From positions 77,682,891-77,746,890 of the forward strand of contig OZ023270.1 in the NCBI GenBank assembly GCA_964006375.1: a stretch of 64,000 bases of DNA. Direction: 5' to 3'. The DNA is from Tillus elongatus (taxonomy: Eukaryota; Arthropoda; Insecta; Coleoptera; Cleridae). A program made the position numbers and the translations under genes. The notes beneath the pieces were generated by a model, which saw nothing but the letters and a program-made list of their open reading frames with translations, did no database searches and was not told where the DNA came from. This document shows, one piece after another, positions 27,177 to 38,294 of the stretch (position 1 is its first letter; each line of letters begins with the position of its first letter).

Positions 27177-28763
27177 GCATACAGACTTGGAGAATACTTC
27201 TCTAGCTTCACTGTTGGTTTTTAGTGGTGAAGGACGTAGCCAGCGCGTGAGCTAACTGGACCAAGTGGCCCTTCGAATTCTGGAAGTTCTAGGATGTTCT
27301 TCAATGCTTCTGTGACTATAGTTTCGCTGCTTGACAGCATTTTCAGACAGATTAAAATTGAATTAGTACGAAATCATGACAACTACAAATAAATATCTGT
27401 TGCTAGGTTATGATATGATGTTTTGATCAAAAAATTTTATCAAATAGAAAATAAAATGAAACACAGATGACAGATGAGGTTTTCAAAATGTCTATGTGAT
27501 GTATGTCAATATTTAACATAAAAACTAGAACTAGCCTATAATAACTATGATAACAGTTACAACAATAAAATAACTAAACAATAACAGTATAAAAGTAGTC
27601 TCTATACAACGAAAATATCGACATACATCAACTCATTATTTTATTACAACTTTTTTGAAATAATAGTTAAATTTATTTTCTTTGGCATATTTAATTAGAA
27701 AGAAGAATATCCAAGAAAGGGGAATTCATTAAATCAGTTTGCTCGTTTAAAACAAGGTAGTTATTGTCGTGTGTGTGCCTTTTGACTTCTAAAGCTTCAA
27801 AAAAGTCTAGTTTACGTTTGTCATCATAAAAATGTAGTGGTTCTATGCGGTTATTTATTGTAGGTCTATGTTCGGTATCAATAATATGTTTTGCAAATGT
27901 AGATTTGTCAGCGTGGTTATTTCTAAATGCAGAAATATGTTCTTTGTATCGGGTGTTAAAATTTCTAGAAGTTTGACCTATGTAGATTGCGTTACAATGT
28001 GTACAAGCTAATTTATAAACTCCAGCTTTTGTCAGGAAACAAGATTTTTCTTTCGCGTTAAATAACAAATCACGCGTCGTGTTGTAAGATTTAAAAGCTA
28101 CCTTTGTATTTGTACAAGTGTTTAAAATTTTTGAAATGTTTTCTGAAATGGTTCCAAAATAAGTTATTGAAACGTATCTGTTGTCTTCTTTGTCTCTAAT
28201 ATTTGGATAAATTAAATTAATCGCTAATTTGTATTCTTTTCTCTCTATCATTTTATCTATTATTTTAACAGAGTAGTCATTATTAAATGCTGTTTGCTTA
28301 ATTATTGAAATTTCTTTTTCAAAATTGTTTTGTGACATAGGTATTGAAAATGCACGATGTATCATAGAATGATAGGCTGACAGCTTTTGTGAAAAAGGGT
28401 GACATGAATCGTATGGTATGGTTGTGTCAGTGTAAGTTGGTTTCCTATATATTGAAAAGTCAAATGAATTATTTTCTAATTTTCTAATTGTTAAGTCTAA
28501 AAAGTTTATACAATTGTTAGCTTCTTCTTCTAGAGTAAACTTAATATTTGTGTGAAAGCTATTAATAAAATTTAAAAATTCATTTAATTCTGTATGACTA
28601 CCTTGAAAACATGCTAAAATATCATCTACGTATCTGTACCAAAAGACAATATTATGTGAAAGTTCTGATGTTAAAATTTGGTTTTCTAAGTTTTCCATAA
28701 ATATGTTGGCTAATAATAATAATAAACAGTGAAGCTAGAGAAGTATTCTCCAAGTCTGTATGC
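27177..28763 (-). mobile_element. Penelope-like element with inverted ends
   Basis: GCATACAGACTTGGAGAATA (27177) through CTTCACTGTT (27215) recurs inverted at 28725-28763, bracketing the PLE coding frame. The same end, collapsed to a bare hairpin, is found at 48613-48677. Outside the left end is GAAACTTGTC (27161-27170), which looks like the second half of a hammerhead (GAAAC, minimal stem III, GTC). Confidence 0.7.
27691..28698 (-). CDS. Penelope-like RT (C-terminal part) with GIY-YIG endonuclease
   Basis: A 335-residue uninterrupted frame. It starts within the RT palm: FWYRYVDDILACFQG carries the catalytic Asp pair near residues 22-28, then INFLDLTIRKLENN and SIYRKPTYTD. The endonuclease lies at about residues 225-290, with GVYKLACTHC, AIYIGQTSRNFNTRYKEH and TFAKHIIDTEH, including the C-x2-C pair typical of PLE GIY-YIG domains. 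The N-terminal half of the RT is absent, so the element is 5' truncated, though this frame itself has no break. Confidence 0.88.
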   Translation of the reverse strand: MENLENQILTSELSHNIVFWYRYVDDILACFQGSHTELNEFLNFINSFHTNIKFTLEEEANNCINFLDLTIRKLENNSFDFSIYRKPTYTDTTIPYDSCHPFSQKLSAYHSMIHRAFSIPMSQNNFEKEISIIKQTAFNNDYSVKIIDKMIERKEYKLAINLIYPNIRDKEDNRYVSITYFGTISENISKILNTCTNTKVAFKSYNTTRDLLFNAKEKSCFLTKAGVYKLACTHCNAIYIGQTSRNFNTRYKEHISAFRNNHADKSTFAKHIIDTEHRPTINNRIEPLHFYDDKRKLDFFEALEVKRHTHDNNYLVLNEQTDLMNSPFLDILLSN

Positions 28764-29145
28764 ATTACGTTTAAAAATCAAACAATTTACAAAGGCGTCT
28801 TCGTAAATAATTAATCAGCTTTTTATTGAGTTCTGTTGGTAAATTTAGTTATCTACTAGGCTTACCTATTTAATTAAATTATAACCATTTTTTAGAATAA
28901 TGTTGTAATGTAAAATATCATATGTAATAATGGGCTGATTCATTGGTGTGCTCAAAGTTTTATTTTTTTATCGTAAATCATTACGGAAAATTATGTTAAA
29001 AGTAGAAGTTTATTGTTAGTCTTCATGGGCTACCGCTTTTTGAACACTTTTTTTGTCATTTGTTTTCTGGTATTGGTTTTCATAGCCTACTATCCTCAAA
29101 ACGGGTTTTCTCAAAATTGTCAGTACAATTACAAGATTTCTCATT

Positions 29146-30069
29146 AGCTTCATTTATTAATAAATAATGATTTTATATAGGCCAAAATGACTACGATTTA
29201 TTGTGATGACGGAAGCAGTTAGAATTAAAACGAATGAATTTAAATAGGGGTTACAGATTAAAATGTACTTAACTATAATGTGTATGTCGGTGCTCCTTGT
29301 ATTAACTGCGTATGAGAGGGCCTGAGGATACTTAGGGCTAGCGAAACCTCTGGATATATTCTTGGATTAATATTTTAAGAACCACGCAGGGCTGGCCAAA
29401 CCTCTGCATATATTCCTCGATTGATGAGAAGTTTCTCCTATAGGTGCTTCCGTATGGCATGGTGCTGATGGGACCATACATAAAATGATAGTACTTCCAA
29501 ACCAATGGTGCTCTCAACATGCTGGTCTTGATGAGGCCCAACACAAAACGGGATAGCGAAAAATAGTTGACTCTGTGTAAGTGAACTGTCGTATTTGAAG
29601 TTATCCATTCGCGATCAGATTGCAGGGGTATTTCGGTAGAAAACAAAGTTAGTCTGCATTCGTTCTTTCAATAATTAGTTATGTGCGATAATACCGCCAA
29701 AAGCTAACACAAAACAAGAAAAGAAGCATCAAATAATCAATCGCATTTGAAATAAGCAGTTACCATGGATTGTTACAAAGCAAAAACAGTATTTAAGGTT
29801 GCAAAACATTTAATCTAACTCCCCTCATATGAGCGTGCTACCTTTTTCTTTTAGCTAGTTATAGTTATTCTTAACATTTATATTGTTGCTAAAATTTTGT
29901 TGAATAGAGAATTCTCATATCTGAAAAAAAAAGATGTATAGATTGGATACCGAAACCAGCTACCAACTGTCGCTATCAAAATGTTCGTGAACATCGCCAG
30001 AGAATATGTGTGTTTCTATGGGCATAAATTTAAGACGTTATATTATAAAGTTAATTGAGAAGGAAAATA
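29146..30069. other. Intergenic; one unrecognised 102-residue frame
   Basis: A minus-strand frame at 29338-29646 has no known domain. Nearby the phrase around CCTCTGGATATATTC (29347) recurs in altered form at 29398, a local ~55-bp duplication. No gene is called. Confidence 0.35.
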
Positions 30070-30168
30070 GTGAATTTAATTATTATTTCTAAACGTCATA
30101 ACGTCTGGGTTTGACATGGTTAAAGGAAATTAAAGGCTTTTACTACCAGACAAACTGATTTGTTCTCA

Positions 30169-30214
30169 AAACCCTACGCGTTTCAACACATTAACGTGCC
30201 ATCTTCAGAGGTTT
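30169..30214 (-). ncRNA. Hammerhead ribozyme candidate, family A
   Basis: Minus strand: stem I AAACCT/GGGTTT (one T-G pair), core CTGAAGA, extra T, stem II GGCAC with GTGTT (two G-T pairs), GAAAC, stem III ACGCGT, cleavage expected after A in GTA. All core bases are present. Confidence 0.6.
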
Positions 30215-30864
30215 AGACCTAGAATGTAAAAGGGTGGTTGTCAGAAACTATGTTTCTGGTAGGTCCAGCATGTGAGTGACTAACACCGCAACTACAGAAA
30301 TTCAGAAATAAAATAAGGAAATAGATGCTACATTTGGGTTTTATTACTTACAAATTTCCTGTCTCAATTACAGAAAGATGCTGTATGAAATGTTGTCAAA
30401 GTTTGGCTTTTCATCTATTGTCCTCAGGATACTAAACAGAAACTGTGTGAAACAGGATCACAAGACTTGAAGAAACCAGAGGATGAATGCAAAAGACGCT
30501 TGTTTTTTAGTTTAATTTTATCAAACGAACAAAATGGACTCCAATAGATTTCTAGATATTTAACCCAAGAAATGCAAACTCAAGGTGACAAGTGGAATAA
30601 CAACCAGGAGTGACAGGTGAACTACGGCCGGCAGAGAATTGTCAACGGCGCGGAGAGAGAACCAAAGAAACAGCCGATCTTTGCTCTATGGCTGAAATCG
30701 ATCACACGTCATTCGGAGCAGTACCATTGAAAGTTCCAGTCAGGTTTCTGCAAATGAAAGTATATTCACTCAAGATTTTCTGTATGTGAAAAGAAGGTTA
30801 TTCTTGAACTTGGTACCAAAAGAAGCACTTTAATTATGTGGAGCTAGAGCGCACCATTGAAAGT

Positions 30865-31434
30865 TTATTCAATAAGGTATTTGTAAATGGAAGGAAAGTT
30901 CATGCTGCTGGTGTTTGAAACATTAAGAACATTATTATTGGAGCCATTTATGTACTTGTAGATCTCCATTTCCTCCAGGACAAACTGTTCCATACCAAAA
31001 CTAGATGGGTGAAGGATTCTAGCGTCGTTCTCCTTGTCAAAGGTGTGGCCGCTATCACTGAGGTGGCAGCCGAAGACAGAAGTGGTGTTATCGACATTAT
31101 TTCTGCTTCTAAGATGTTCAGAGACCCTGGTACCCAGTGCCCTTCCCGTTCTTCGTATATAAACAGTGTTACATTGGGGGTCTCCACAGGTGAGATAATA
31201 TACCCTCGACTTTTTGAGGTTAGGAATAGAATCCTTATTATGAACCAAAATCTTCTTAACAGTATCTCTCGACCTGTATGCAAACTTGATATTGTCTCTC
31301 TTTAAGACACGAGAGACTGCAGCAGTGATTGGGCTACAGTATATAAGAGGAAAGTATGAGGGACTCTCTGATTGGGCTGGCGAGAGATTGGAACTTGTCT
31401 CTCTCAATAGCTGACGTCTCTTTTTTCTAATCAA
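30865..31434 (-). pseudogene. PLE C-terminal region with degenerate GIY-YIG domain
   Basis: A 189-residue frame: a linker with NIKFAYRSRDTVKKILVHNK, then the endonuclease at about residues 78-125 with SRVYYLTCGDPQC, TVYIRRTGRALGTRVSEHL and FGCHLSDSGHTFDKEND. The YIG box reads YIR, so its Gly is lost. No RT is present upstream, so only the tail of the PLE protein survives. The order matches the frame at 27691-28698. Confidence 0.75.
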
Positions 31435-31629
31435 TCTGTCTATTAAGTCGACGGGGTATTAATTATTTATTGCTAGCTGTTTAATAGCATTGAGCTCGTT
31501 ATTAAAGTTCGTCCCAGACAGTGGGATTTAAAACAGTCTATCAATTAGATATCTTATGGACGCCAATCTGTGGGACATATGGTAGCATGGTTGTTCATAT
31601 TTGTGGGACCCCAGTCCCGTTTTAACTTT

Positions 31630-32003
31630 TTAAATGTTTTGTGTGTGTTTTTGTTTCTTTAACGTCGGCCTATTTCCGCGACTATGGACAATCACCGACG
31701 CCAAGGAGCAGTTTCACCTCACTATCCTGGAAATTTTGCCGAAACCCTGCCTTTCTGTAAGGAGGTTAGGGATATTTAACGTGCCCAACATCGCATGAAC
31801 ACGGGACCAACGGCTTTACGCCCCCTCCGAAGGGCGGAACGTGCAGACATTCAACTTGCTCAAATACAATGCCAGAACCTCGGTTGATGTTAATTTACAG
31901 TTTGTACTGAAAAAGTGAAAGGAGTACCCTGGGATCGAACCCAGTGCCCTTCGGTTCAAAGGCACACGTTATTACCCCTGAACCACCGAGGTTCTATTTT
32001 AAA
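31630..32003 (-). mobile_element. tRNA-derived SINE
   Basis: On the minus strand the head has an A box (TGGTTCAGGGGTAATAACG, 31968-31986) and a B box (GGTTCGATCCC, 31932-31942), the internal RNA polymerase III promoter. A body of about 270 bases follows with GCATTGTATTTGAGC, CGTTCCGCCCTTCGG, TTAAATATCCCTAACCTCC and CGCGGAAATAGGCCG. No other copy is seen in the window. Confidence 0.6.
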
Positions 32004-32208
32004 TCTTAAATTGTACGTTTTTATAGAGATGTTTTACAACTCCTGACACTAATGTTAGTTTAAATATTGCATGACCGTTAGGGCCAATCTGTATTTGACA
32101 TTTGGCTTCGCTGGACTTTGTATTCTTTCTGTAGTTGCGGTGTTAGTCACTCACATGTTGGACCTACCAGAAACATAGTTTCTGACAACAACCTTTTTAC
32201 ATTCTAGG

Positions 32209-32256
32209 TCTAAACCCCCTGAAGATGGCACGTTAATGTGTTAAAACGCGTAGGGT
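32209..32256 (+). ncRNA. Inactivated hammerhead, family A
   Basis: Stem I AAACCC/GGGTTT is perfect and the core CTGAAGA is at 32219-32225, but the conserved G of the second box is A at 32243 (AAAAC). One extra C precedes the core. It should be inactive, unlike its inverted partner at 30169-30214. Confidence 0.55.
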
Positions 32257-32330
32257 TTCGAGAATAAATCAGTTTGTCTGGTAGTAAAAGCCTTTAATTT
32301 CCTTTAACCACGTGAATTTCATTGACTAAG

Positions 32331-33486
32331 GAAATAATAAATTTCATTGACTAAAAAAATGATGTACTAATGTACCAATGAACGCTATAATGGAAATATA
32401 TAAATTGTAAAACGTGTAAGACGTTACAATGTGCTTGACATTGACAGACTTCTGAACGTAAACAATGAATGTTTTATCTTATTTAATTCATTTGTAACAC
32501 ATATTATACATACATTTTATCGTTCTGCACCCCTTCTTCATATGAACTTTATTTATCTATGCCAAATTTCACAGTTCTTTGTGTGCGCAATGTGCTTAAA
32601 AAGCGGTACAGAGTTTTTTATTCACGTATTAATATATAGATTATTATAAAAAGTTAAGCAAGTGTCACTTTGACACATTTTGTTAGCGATTGAAAACTTG
32701 TTTATCTTAATTGGCAGCTACCGCTTCATGTCAAAAATTTAAAAAACTCTCGTTATAATTATCATCATAATCAATGTAATGTCAAGTATCTAGTAGTAGG
32801 TAATCATTTAGATCGGTGTCAATTTGCAACCGTTCTGATAGCAATAAACAGGTAAACAAACTCCCTTATCTATCTTAACGTTGTCTCTTATAGTAGAACA
32901 CGATAGATTAGTAGATTACGTGTAAATGACACCGTGTAGTCAGCTGGCCGGCCTGGCAAAAGCTGACGGCTCTGTCTGTCGTCTAGAAGCACTAGAAGGG
33001 GGATGTTGATGTTGGTAAGCCGATCCCAGATTAATCTTGTCCCTATTAGGCAGTTTACTCCGCAGATTATTTCTTATCGTCGTTGTTTGCCACGATTTAT
33101 TGACATGATAGCCTCTGACTCTCTTGGTTAAAATATAACCGCAATAACAATATTTTATTCTCTTGTTGTAAGTTGACGACGTCAGCCTAATTCCCACAAT
33201 GTTGTGTTTAATTGATTGTTGAATTATGTCCGATATTGTGCAGTCTTTGCTTGTTTAATTGGTAATTGATTTAATTGAAGATTGATCGTTTAGGGAATGT
33301 AATGGATATTCTTCATCGCAGTTGAAAACATCGGTTAATTTATTTCACAATCTAGGATTTACTAGCTTTGAGTAAAGCTTTTAGGAAAAAACAAATACAA
33401 AGATTGTTAGTTTAGCGATTCCTAATCCGAAATGCATAAAACATTTATACTGATGAGAAATAGTGCTGCAAATGAAATCATAACCT
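32331..33486. other. Intergenic, nothing recognised
   Basis: Two short frames (32431-32649 plus, 32940-33197 minus) have no domain. No repeats were matched here, so this is among the few apparently unique stretches. Confidence 0.4.
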
Positions 33487-35275
33487 CCACACAACGAGGG
33501 CTTGCAGCCTAAATACTATCGTACCGTGGGTGTTGACAAGGAGGAAAGAGGCAACTTGTTAATTCTGGACTTGAAGATTTGGAGGTTCGGAGGAGAAGGA
33601 AAAACATGTGCCGGCAAGGAATTCCACAACTTGGAAAAACAGCGGGCATAACAAGATGTTCTATGTCTGGTGACCTGGACAGTAAAATAGTGCATTCGCT
33701 GTGTTCCCCTGATAGATCTGTTGGGGGCAGCAGGTGGAGGAACTATGAAGGAAAGGTCCTCTGAGCAGTGCCCGTGCAGATATCTATAAAAGAGAGAGAG
33801 GTCACCAACGGCACGTCGGTGGGCAAGGGATGGCAACCTTTATGTGAGGGTAGCGTCACCGATGAGACGTATAGCTCTCTTTTGAATGGAGTCCAGGATA
33901 GCAAGTGTAGAAGCGGCAGCTGCACCCAAGATGTGGGAGCAGTATTCGAGGTTTGGCCTTATTTGTGAAGTATATAAGGTATAGAGATTAGCTGGTGAAA
34001 AGTATTTGCGAGCCCGGAAGAGGAAACCTAATTTCTTAGCAGCCGCTTCTGCAATTGATGTGACATGTTGGTGCCAATTAAGATTTCGATCCACAGAAAT
34101 GCCAACAAGAGAAAAGGACTCATTACCTTGAATAACTTGGTTGTTCATTGTGATGGGTCTAGGGCTGGTGTATCTCTTATGAGAAAGAAAGCAAGACTGA
34201 GATTTGGTGGGGTTGAATTGTACAAGATTTCTACTTCCCCAGTCTAATATTTTTTGGAAATCCACGGAGACAGAACCCTCCACGAATCTGCGATTCTCAT
34301 CTGATTGGGCTAAAGAGACAGGCTTAGAATATTGTATATTTGAGTTAAGGGTGCTGTCGTCCGCGTAACTGTGAACTGGGTTGGATATGCTAGAGAGGAG
34401 GTCATTGATGTGAAGAAGAAACAAAGTAGGGGCTAAAGCGGAACCTTGAGGAACTTCTGCATTAATTGGATACAGTTTAGAGGAATGGCCATCCACAACA
34501 ACAGAAATGCTCCTGTTGGAGAGGAAATTTGCTGTCCAGGTACAAAGTTTTGATGGTAGGCCATAGGCTGGAAGTTTATTAAGCAGCGCTGCGTGCCAGA
34601 CCTGGTCAAATGCTTTGGATATGTATAGAGCAACAATCTGGGATTCACCGTGTAGTTCCATAGACTTGTTCCAAGAATGGGTGACAAAGGAAAGGAGGTC
34701 GGCAGTCGATCTGCGCCAGAGGAATCCATACTGCCTGTCGTGGATTAGACTGTGTTTTTCAAGAAATTTTAGTAATTCGGTGTTTATATACTTTTCCATC
34801 ACTTCAGAGACGACTGAAAGGAGAGAAATAGGCCTGTAGTTGCTAGGAACCGCTTTGGATCCTTTCTTGGGGATTGGTTGTACTCGAGCAGTTTTCCAGT
34901 TACTAGGGAATATGCCTTTATTGTAAGATATCTGAAATAGACGAGTCAGGACAGGAGCAGGTTCTGGTGCGCATTTTTTGAGAACAATTGCTGGGATCTC
35001 GTCAAGGCCAGAGGCTTTCCTGGTATTAAGAGAAGAGAGCATCTTTCGTACCTTTTTCGTTTTGAAAATGATATCCGTCATTTTATGCGCGACTTTGGGG
35101 ACTGTTGGTGGTTGAACATTTGGAGGTGGGTTGAGAGTAGAATTGCCGGCGAACAACGAAGTAAAATGCCGGCGAACAACGAAGCAAAAAGCTCAGCCTT
35201 GCCCAGGGCGGTAGAAACAATTTCATCCCCTAAGACAAGTGATGGGAACGTGCGTTTGCAGTGATATTCTACTTT
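33487..35275 (-). mobile_element. 5'-truncated jockey-like LINE
   Basis: The sequence runs from the segment before the RT fingers to the LINE 3' end, without a poly(A) tail; similarity to the copy at 44.5 kb ends near 33487. The 5' side abuts a helentron-like repeat at 35276. A ~22-bp tandem duplication (TTCGTTGTTCGCCGGCA twice, 35146-35185) shifts the frame at the N-terminal side. Confidence 0.8.
33516..35275 (-). pseudogene. LINE reverse transcriptase with catalytic and stop defects
   Basis: The long frame (33840-35156) covers RKASGLDEIPAIVLKK, NYRPISLLSVVSEVMEKY, RQYGFLWRRSTADL, VPQGSALAP, HSYADDSTLNSN and the thumb with LNWHQHVTSI. Motif A reads VALYISKAFDQVW: the catalytic Asp, present as LDIS in the copies at 10.4 and 44.5 kb, is Tyr. 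A TAA at about 33837 separates the tail frame (33516-33836: LPSLAHRRAVGDLSLFYRYL, LWNSLPAHVFPS). The copy at 44.5 kb has TAA at the same place. Upstream of 35156 the N-terminal part continues in another frame. Confidence 0.85.
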
Positions 35276-35409
35276 TAGATAATTTTTATTAAAAAAAATT
35301 GACTAATAGAGAGGTATCGATGGTAAGACTTTACAAAAAATTTTCAAATGAGCGCGAACTAGGACCCCTAGAACCCATATTCGGGGTCAGTTTCAATTTT
35401 CGTATATAT
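35276..35409 (+). repeat. Helentron-like repeat, 5' half, cut by LTR element
   Basis: TTAAAAAAAATTGACTAATA, AATGAGCGCGAACTAGGACC and CCATATTCGGGGTCAG lead to a TA start at 35402. The rest of this copy continues at 41206 on the far side of the LTR element. Confidence 0.75.
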
Positions 35410-36825
35410 TGCTATGGTATTCTACTTTATTTTATGGGTAGCATATACCTGCAAAAATTTATTATAGAGCTGAGAACATACGTCCTAATCATCAGGTTTG
35501 GTTCCTTATAATTACAGCTAGCTTCTACTAATTAAAATTCACTAATATGTGTTATTTAAATTCATTTATTGATTTTCACTTGATCAAAATTACTATCGCT
35601 TTGCACAGATGGCTATATAACAATTTTGCTGATTAAATATCAACCAAAAACAATACTTCCGTTAATTACAATCTGTTATACATTCAATTTAATTTATTAC
35701 ACAAATTTTACGGTGTCTATTTGACACACATTAAACACAAACAGAAACGTTTAAAGCATTCAATACATAAATATAACTTGAAAAATCCTATTAAAAAAAC
35801 ATTCTGGTAACATTATAACTAATTACACAATTAATTAAACATGGATACTACGTAATCAATATACATCGATAATTCTACAGAACGGTCTCTTTCCGTTTAT
35901 TTCAAACAAAATTTTTGTTTTTGAAATTTATTAGCACAAAAATATTTGATTGTTGTTGTAAAAATGGTGAAATTCCACCCGCACTGGTCAATTTAAGAAA
36001 AGGTAACACTTACTGACATATTTTCCATTGGATTATTTATTGTTCTTCCATTAATACGGACCTTGATTAATTATTATTATCTTTCTCATTTGTCCATGCC
36101 ATTGATTATTAACGGATTTACTTCGTTAACATATTGATATATTTATTCCATAGTCGTAGCACTCTGGAGGTGTTTTATACCCTCACTTCGATGCACTCTG
36201 GAATCTTAGTTATGACGATGATCACCTGGTCTGGTAAAGTGATACAGATGATTTCACTGGATGGAAAAGCCAAGACAAGCCCGGACTCTCTCGGACCGTT
36301 GCTTTTATTAACTCTCCTACAGGTGAAAAAACGCTATTGTTCGTCACACACCTGTGTTTAAGTTTTCCGTCAAACCTTTAACGTCTTTTTACGTTTTTTT
36401 CTGACGCGCACATCACCTTAATATTCTACAAACCTTTGTTTTTTATAAATGACCTCCGCTCTTTCACTATGGTGAGTCTTTAGCTAGCTTGGTCATATCT
36501 AATTTTTTTTATACAATAAAATCAACAGAACTACACAATTATATTATCTACAATCTCATTCTCCCTACAAAACTGAAGCATTGTTCTTGGTTTCTTTGTG
36601 GATATTTCTAGAATATATAATTTTTTTATTACTCGAATGTAACTTAACATCGAGGGTTGCTACATGGGTCACTGACATTCATGTCGGGCGTTGACATCTC
36701 CTGCCAAAACTCTTTCATTGCTACATTAGGGTGTATACACTTATTTTATATATACTAGTATGCATAAATTTCCCGTTTTCCTATTAAAATTTCGTAATAT
36801 TTCCTATCATTTGCTATCTATAGCA
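35410..36825 (-). repeat. LTR (3' in element orientation)
   Basis: In plus reading it starts TGCTATGGTA and ends CTATAGCA, so TGCTAT/ATAGCA form the termini; 1,416 bp. A 75-residue frame (36134-36361) repeats in the other LTR without a domain. Confidence 0.9.
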
Positions 36826-36842
36826 ATTCCCCCTTTCTAAAA
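36826..36842 (-). other. Polypurine tract of the Gag-only element
   Basis: On the minus strand TTAGAAAGGGGGAAT immediately precedes the LTR start TGCTATAG. Confidence 0.7.
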
Positions 36843-38294
36843 GTGAGTCTGGATACTGTTTGCTAGTCAGATCATCTTTATTCATTGACTAAAATATTTT
36901 GTTCAAAATCGCCTTTTTTGACATTCCAAAATTTTATTTTATTCTAAATCGACTTTTATGACATTTCAATCATTACAACCCTTTATTTTATTTAAAATTG
37001 CCTTTCATGACATTCTAATATTAAAACTCTTAAATTTAATTCATAATCGACTTGTATGACACTTTAATAACTAAAACATTTTATTTTATTCAACACCGCT
37101 TTTTATGGCTCACCAATTGGTTTTATATATTTCTCTCTTTTGGCAAATCAATTGATTGTTCTATATGATCTAAATTTATGCCATCCCCTGGTTATTTCGA
37201 CTTATTTAACGTTCCCTCAGATTTCATTTCAATAAATGACAGTTATTGGTATTTATATTTGTCATATTTTTATGGGGTTTCTTTCCTTTCAATCTTATTT
37301 CATTATGCTAAATTATTATATCTTTATACTACCATGGAATAGGACTATGTAATACTTCTTTTATTTATCAACTTCTAATAATTTATCTTTTCTACATAAC
37401 ATATACGGTCTCCCTACTTCTGACTTTTCACATACCCCCTATACATATTTCACTATTACTTGCATCATATTATATTTTCATTATTCATTCTATATACTTT
37501 CAATATTCTTTTCAATATTTTATTCACATATATACTTCAATAATTCGGGACCGACCTCTTTGGGATCGCCCATATACTATACTTCATTTTAAATGACCGA
37601 TATGTTTGTATCGTTAATCATTTTACTTCACCTTTTTCATATTTCAATCTTATCGCTACACCATCTATACAAATTCTTTCCTATCAATCCGACCCTTATA
37701 TATTCTATCTTTTTGCTAATTATAATTATTTCTCGGTACTTTAACCGGTTTCTGTCTTTTAGACCTTTTACATATTTTTCTCGTCTACTGATTCCATGTT
37801 TCCTATTACTCAATAATAATACTAATAATTTTCTATTTTATTTTAACTTATTTCCCCCTTTCTACCGTTGAATTATGATTATATTAATTGACTTATCCAA
37901 TAACTGCATCTAATTCGAGCATTGCTCCTTATTTATTATCATTTAAATTTTCTTATGAAATTTCGCTTTTCTGATTCGTATTTCTTTGGGTCATTATTTA
38001 AATGCCTACTTGTTTTATTTTCTATACTCAGGGTATAAATTCTTCGGGTTATTTAAATGCCTACTTGTTATATTTTCTGTACTCAGGGTATAAATTTAGC
38101 TAGAGGTATTTATATTTTAAATTGACCAACTTTTCGTCATATAGTTCCAACTAATCAATTTTATTTATTTTAGGAGAAATTTCTTTGTCTGGTAATTTTA
38201 TTATTTATTTTGTACATTAAAATTCGTCTATTCAGCATGCGATTGTCCTTTTCATTGCTTAGGTCCTATTGGATTCGTTCAAAATTCAAGCAGA
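36843..38294 (-). repeat. Non-coding internal region of the Gag-only element, with tandem repeats
   Basis: Two blocks of tandem repeats are visible. Around 36880-37110 there are four or five diverged ~60-bp units built on TTTATTTTATT...ATGACAT. At 37995-38096 a ~54-bp unit occurs twice (AAATGCCTACTTGTT and CTCAGGGTATAAATT). The region is AT-rich with no domain-bearing frame and stands where pol would be. Confidence 0.6.

Larger units (their letters stand above)
25107..29145 (-). mobile_element. Long-TIR mariner-like transposon interrupted by a PLE
   Basis: The left end is TA then CAGTGTGTCCCAAAC (25107). The left-arm segment 25490-25680 (GAGAAATCTTGTAATTGCAC onward) returns inverted at 28950-29145. 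The outer ~380 bases of the right arm are missing, so the right end is truncated. The transposase remnant is at 25860-26950 and a PLE occupies 27177-28763. Confidence 0.65.
30070..32330 (-). mobile_element. Penelope-like element with inverted terminal repeats and hammerheads
   Basis: The left end (30090-30300, minus) and right end (32130-32330, plus) are inverted copies containing, reading inward-out, CTGTAGTTGCGGTGTTAGTC, CCTACCAGAAACATAGTTTC, CATTCTAGGTCTAAACC, the hammerhead core, TTTGTCTGGTAGTAAAAGCC and AATTTCCTTTAACCA. Between them are a PLE endonuclease frame and a SINE. Inverted flanking copies with ribozymes pointing outward are typical of PLE structures. Confidence 0.75.

Noticed and set aside
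29305..29350. CCTGAGGATACTTAG...GCGAAACC, a possible hammerhead
   Set aside because: Both core boxes look right, but no stem II, stem I or stem III pairing could be made.
33516..33968. Plus-strand frames across the LINE 3' region
   Set aside because: They are antisense shadows of the minus-strand LINE reading frame.
36134..36361. 75-residue frame conserved at 40514-40741
   Set aside because: It lies in both LTRs of one element, so identity is due to LTR origin.
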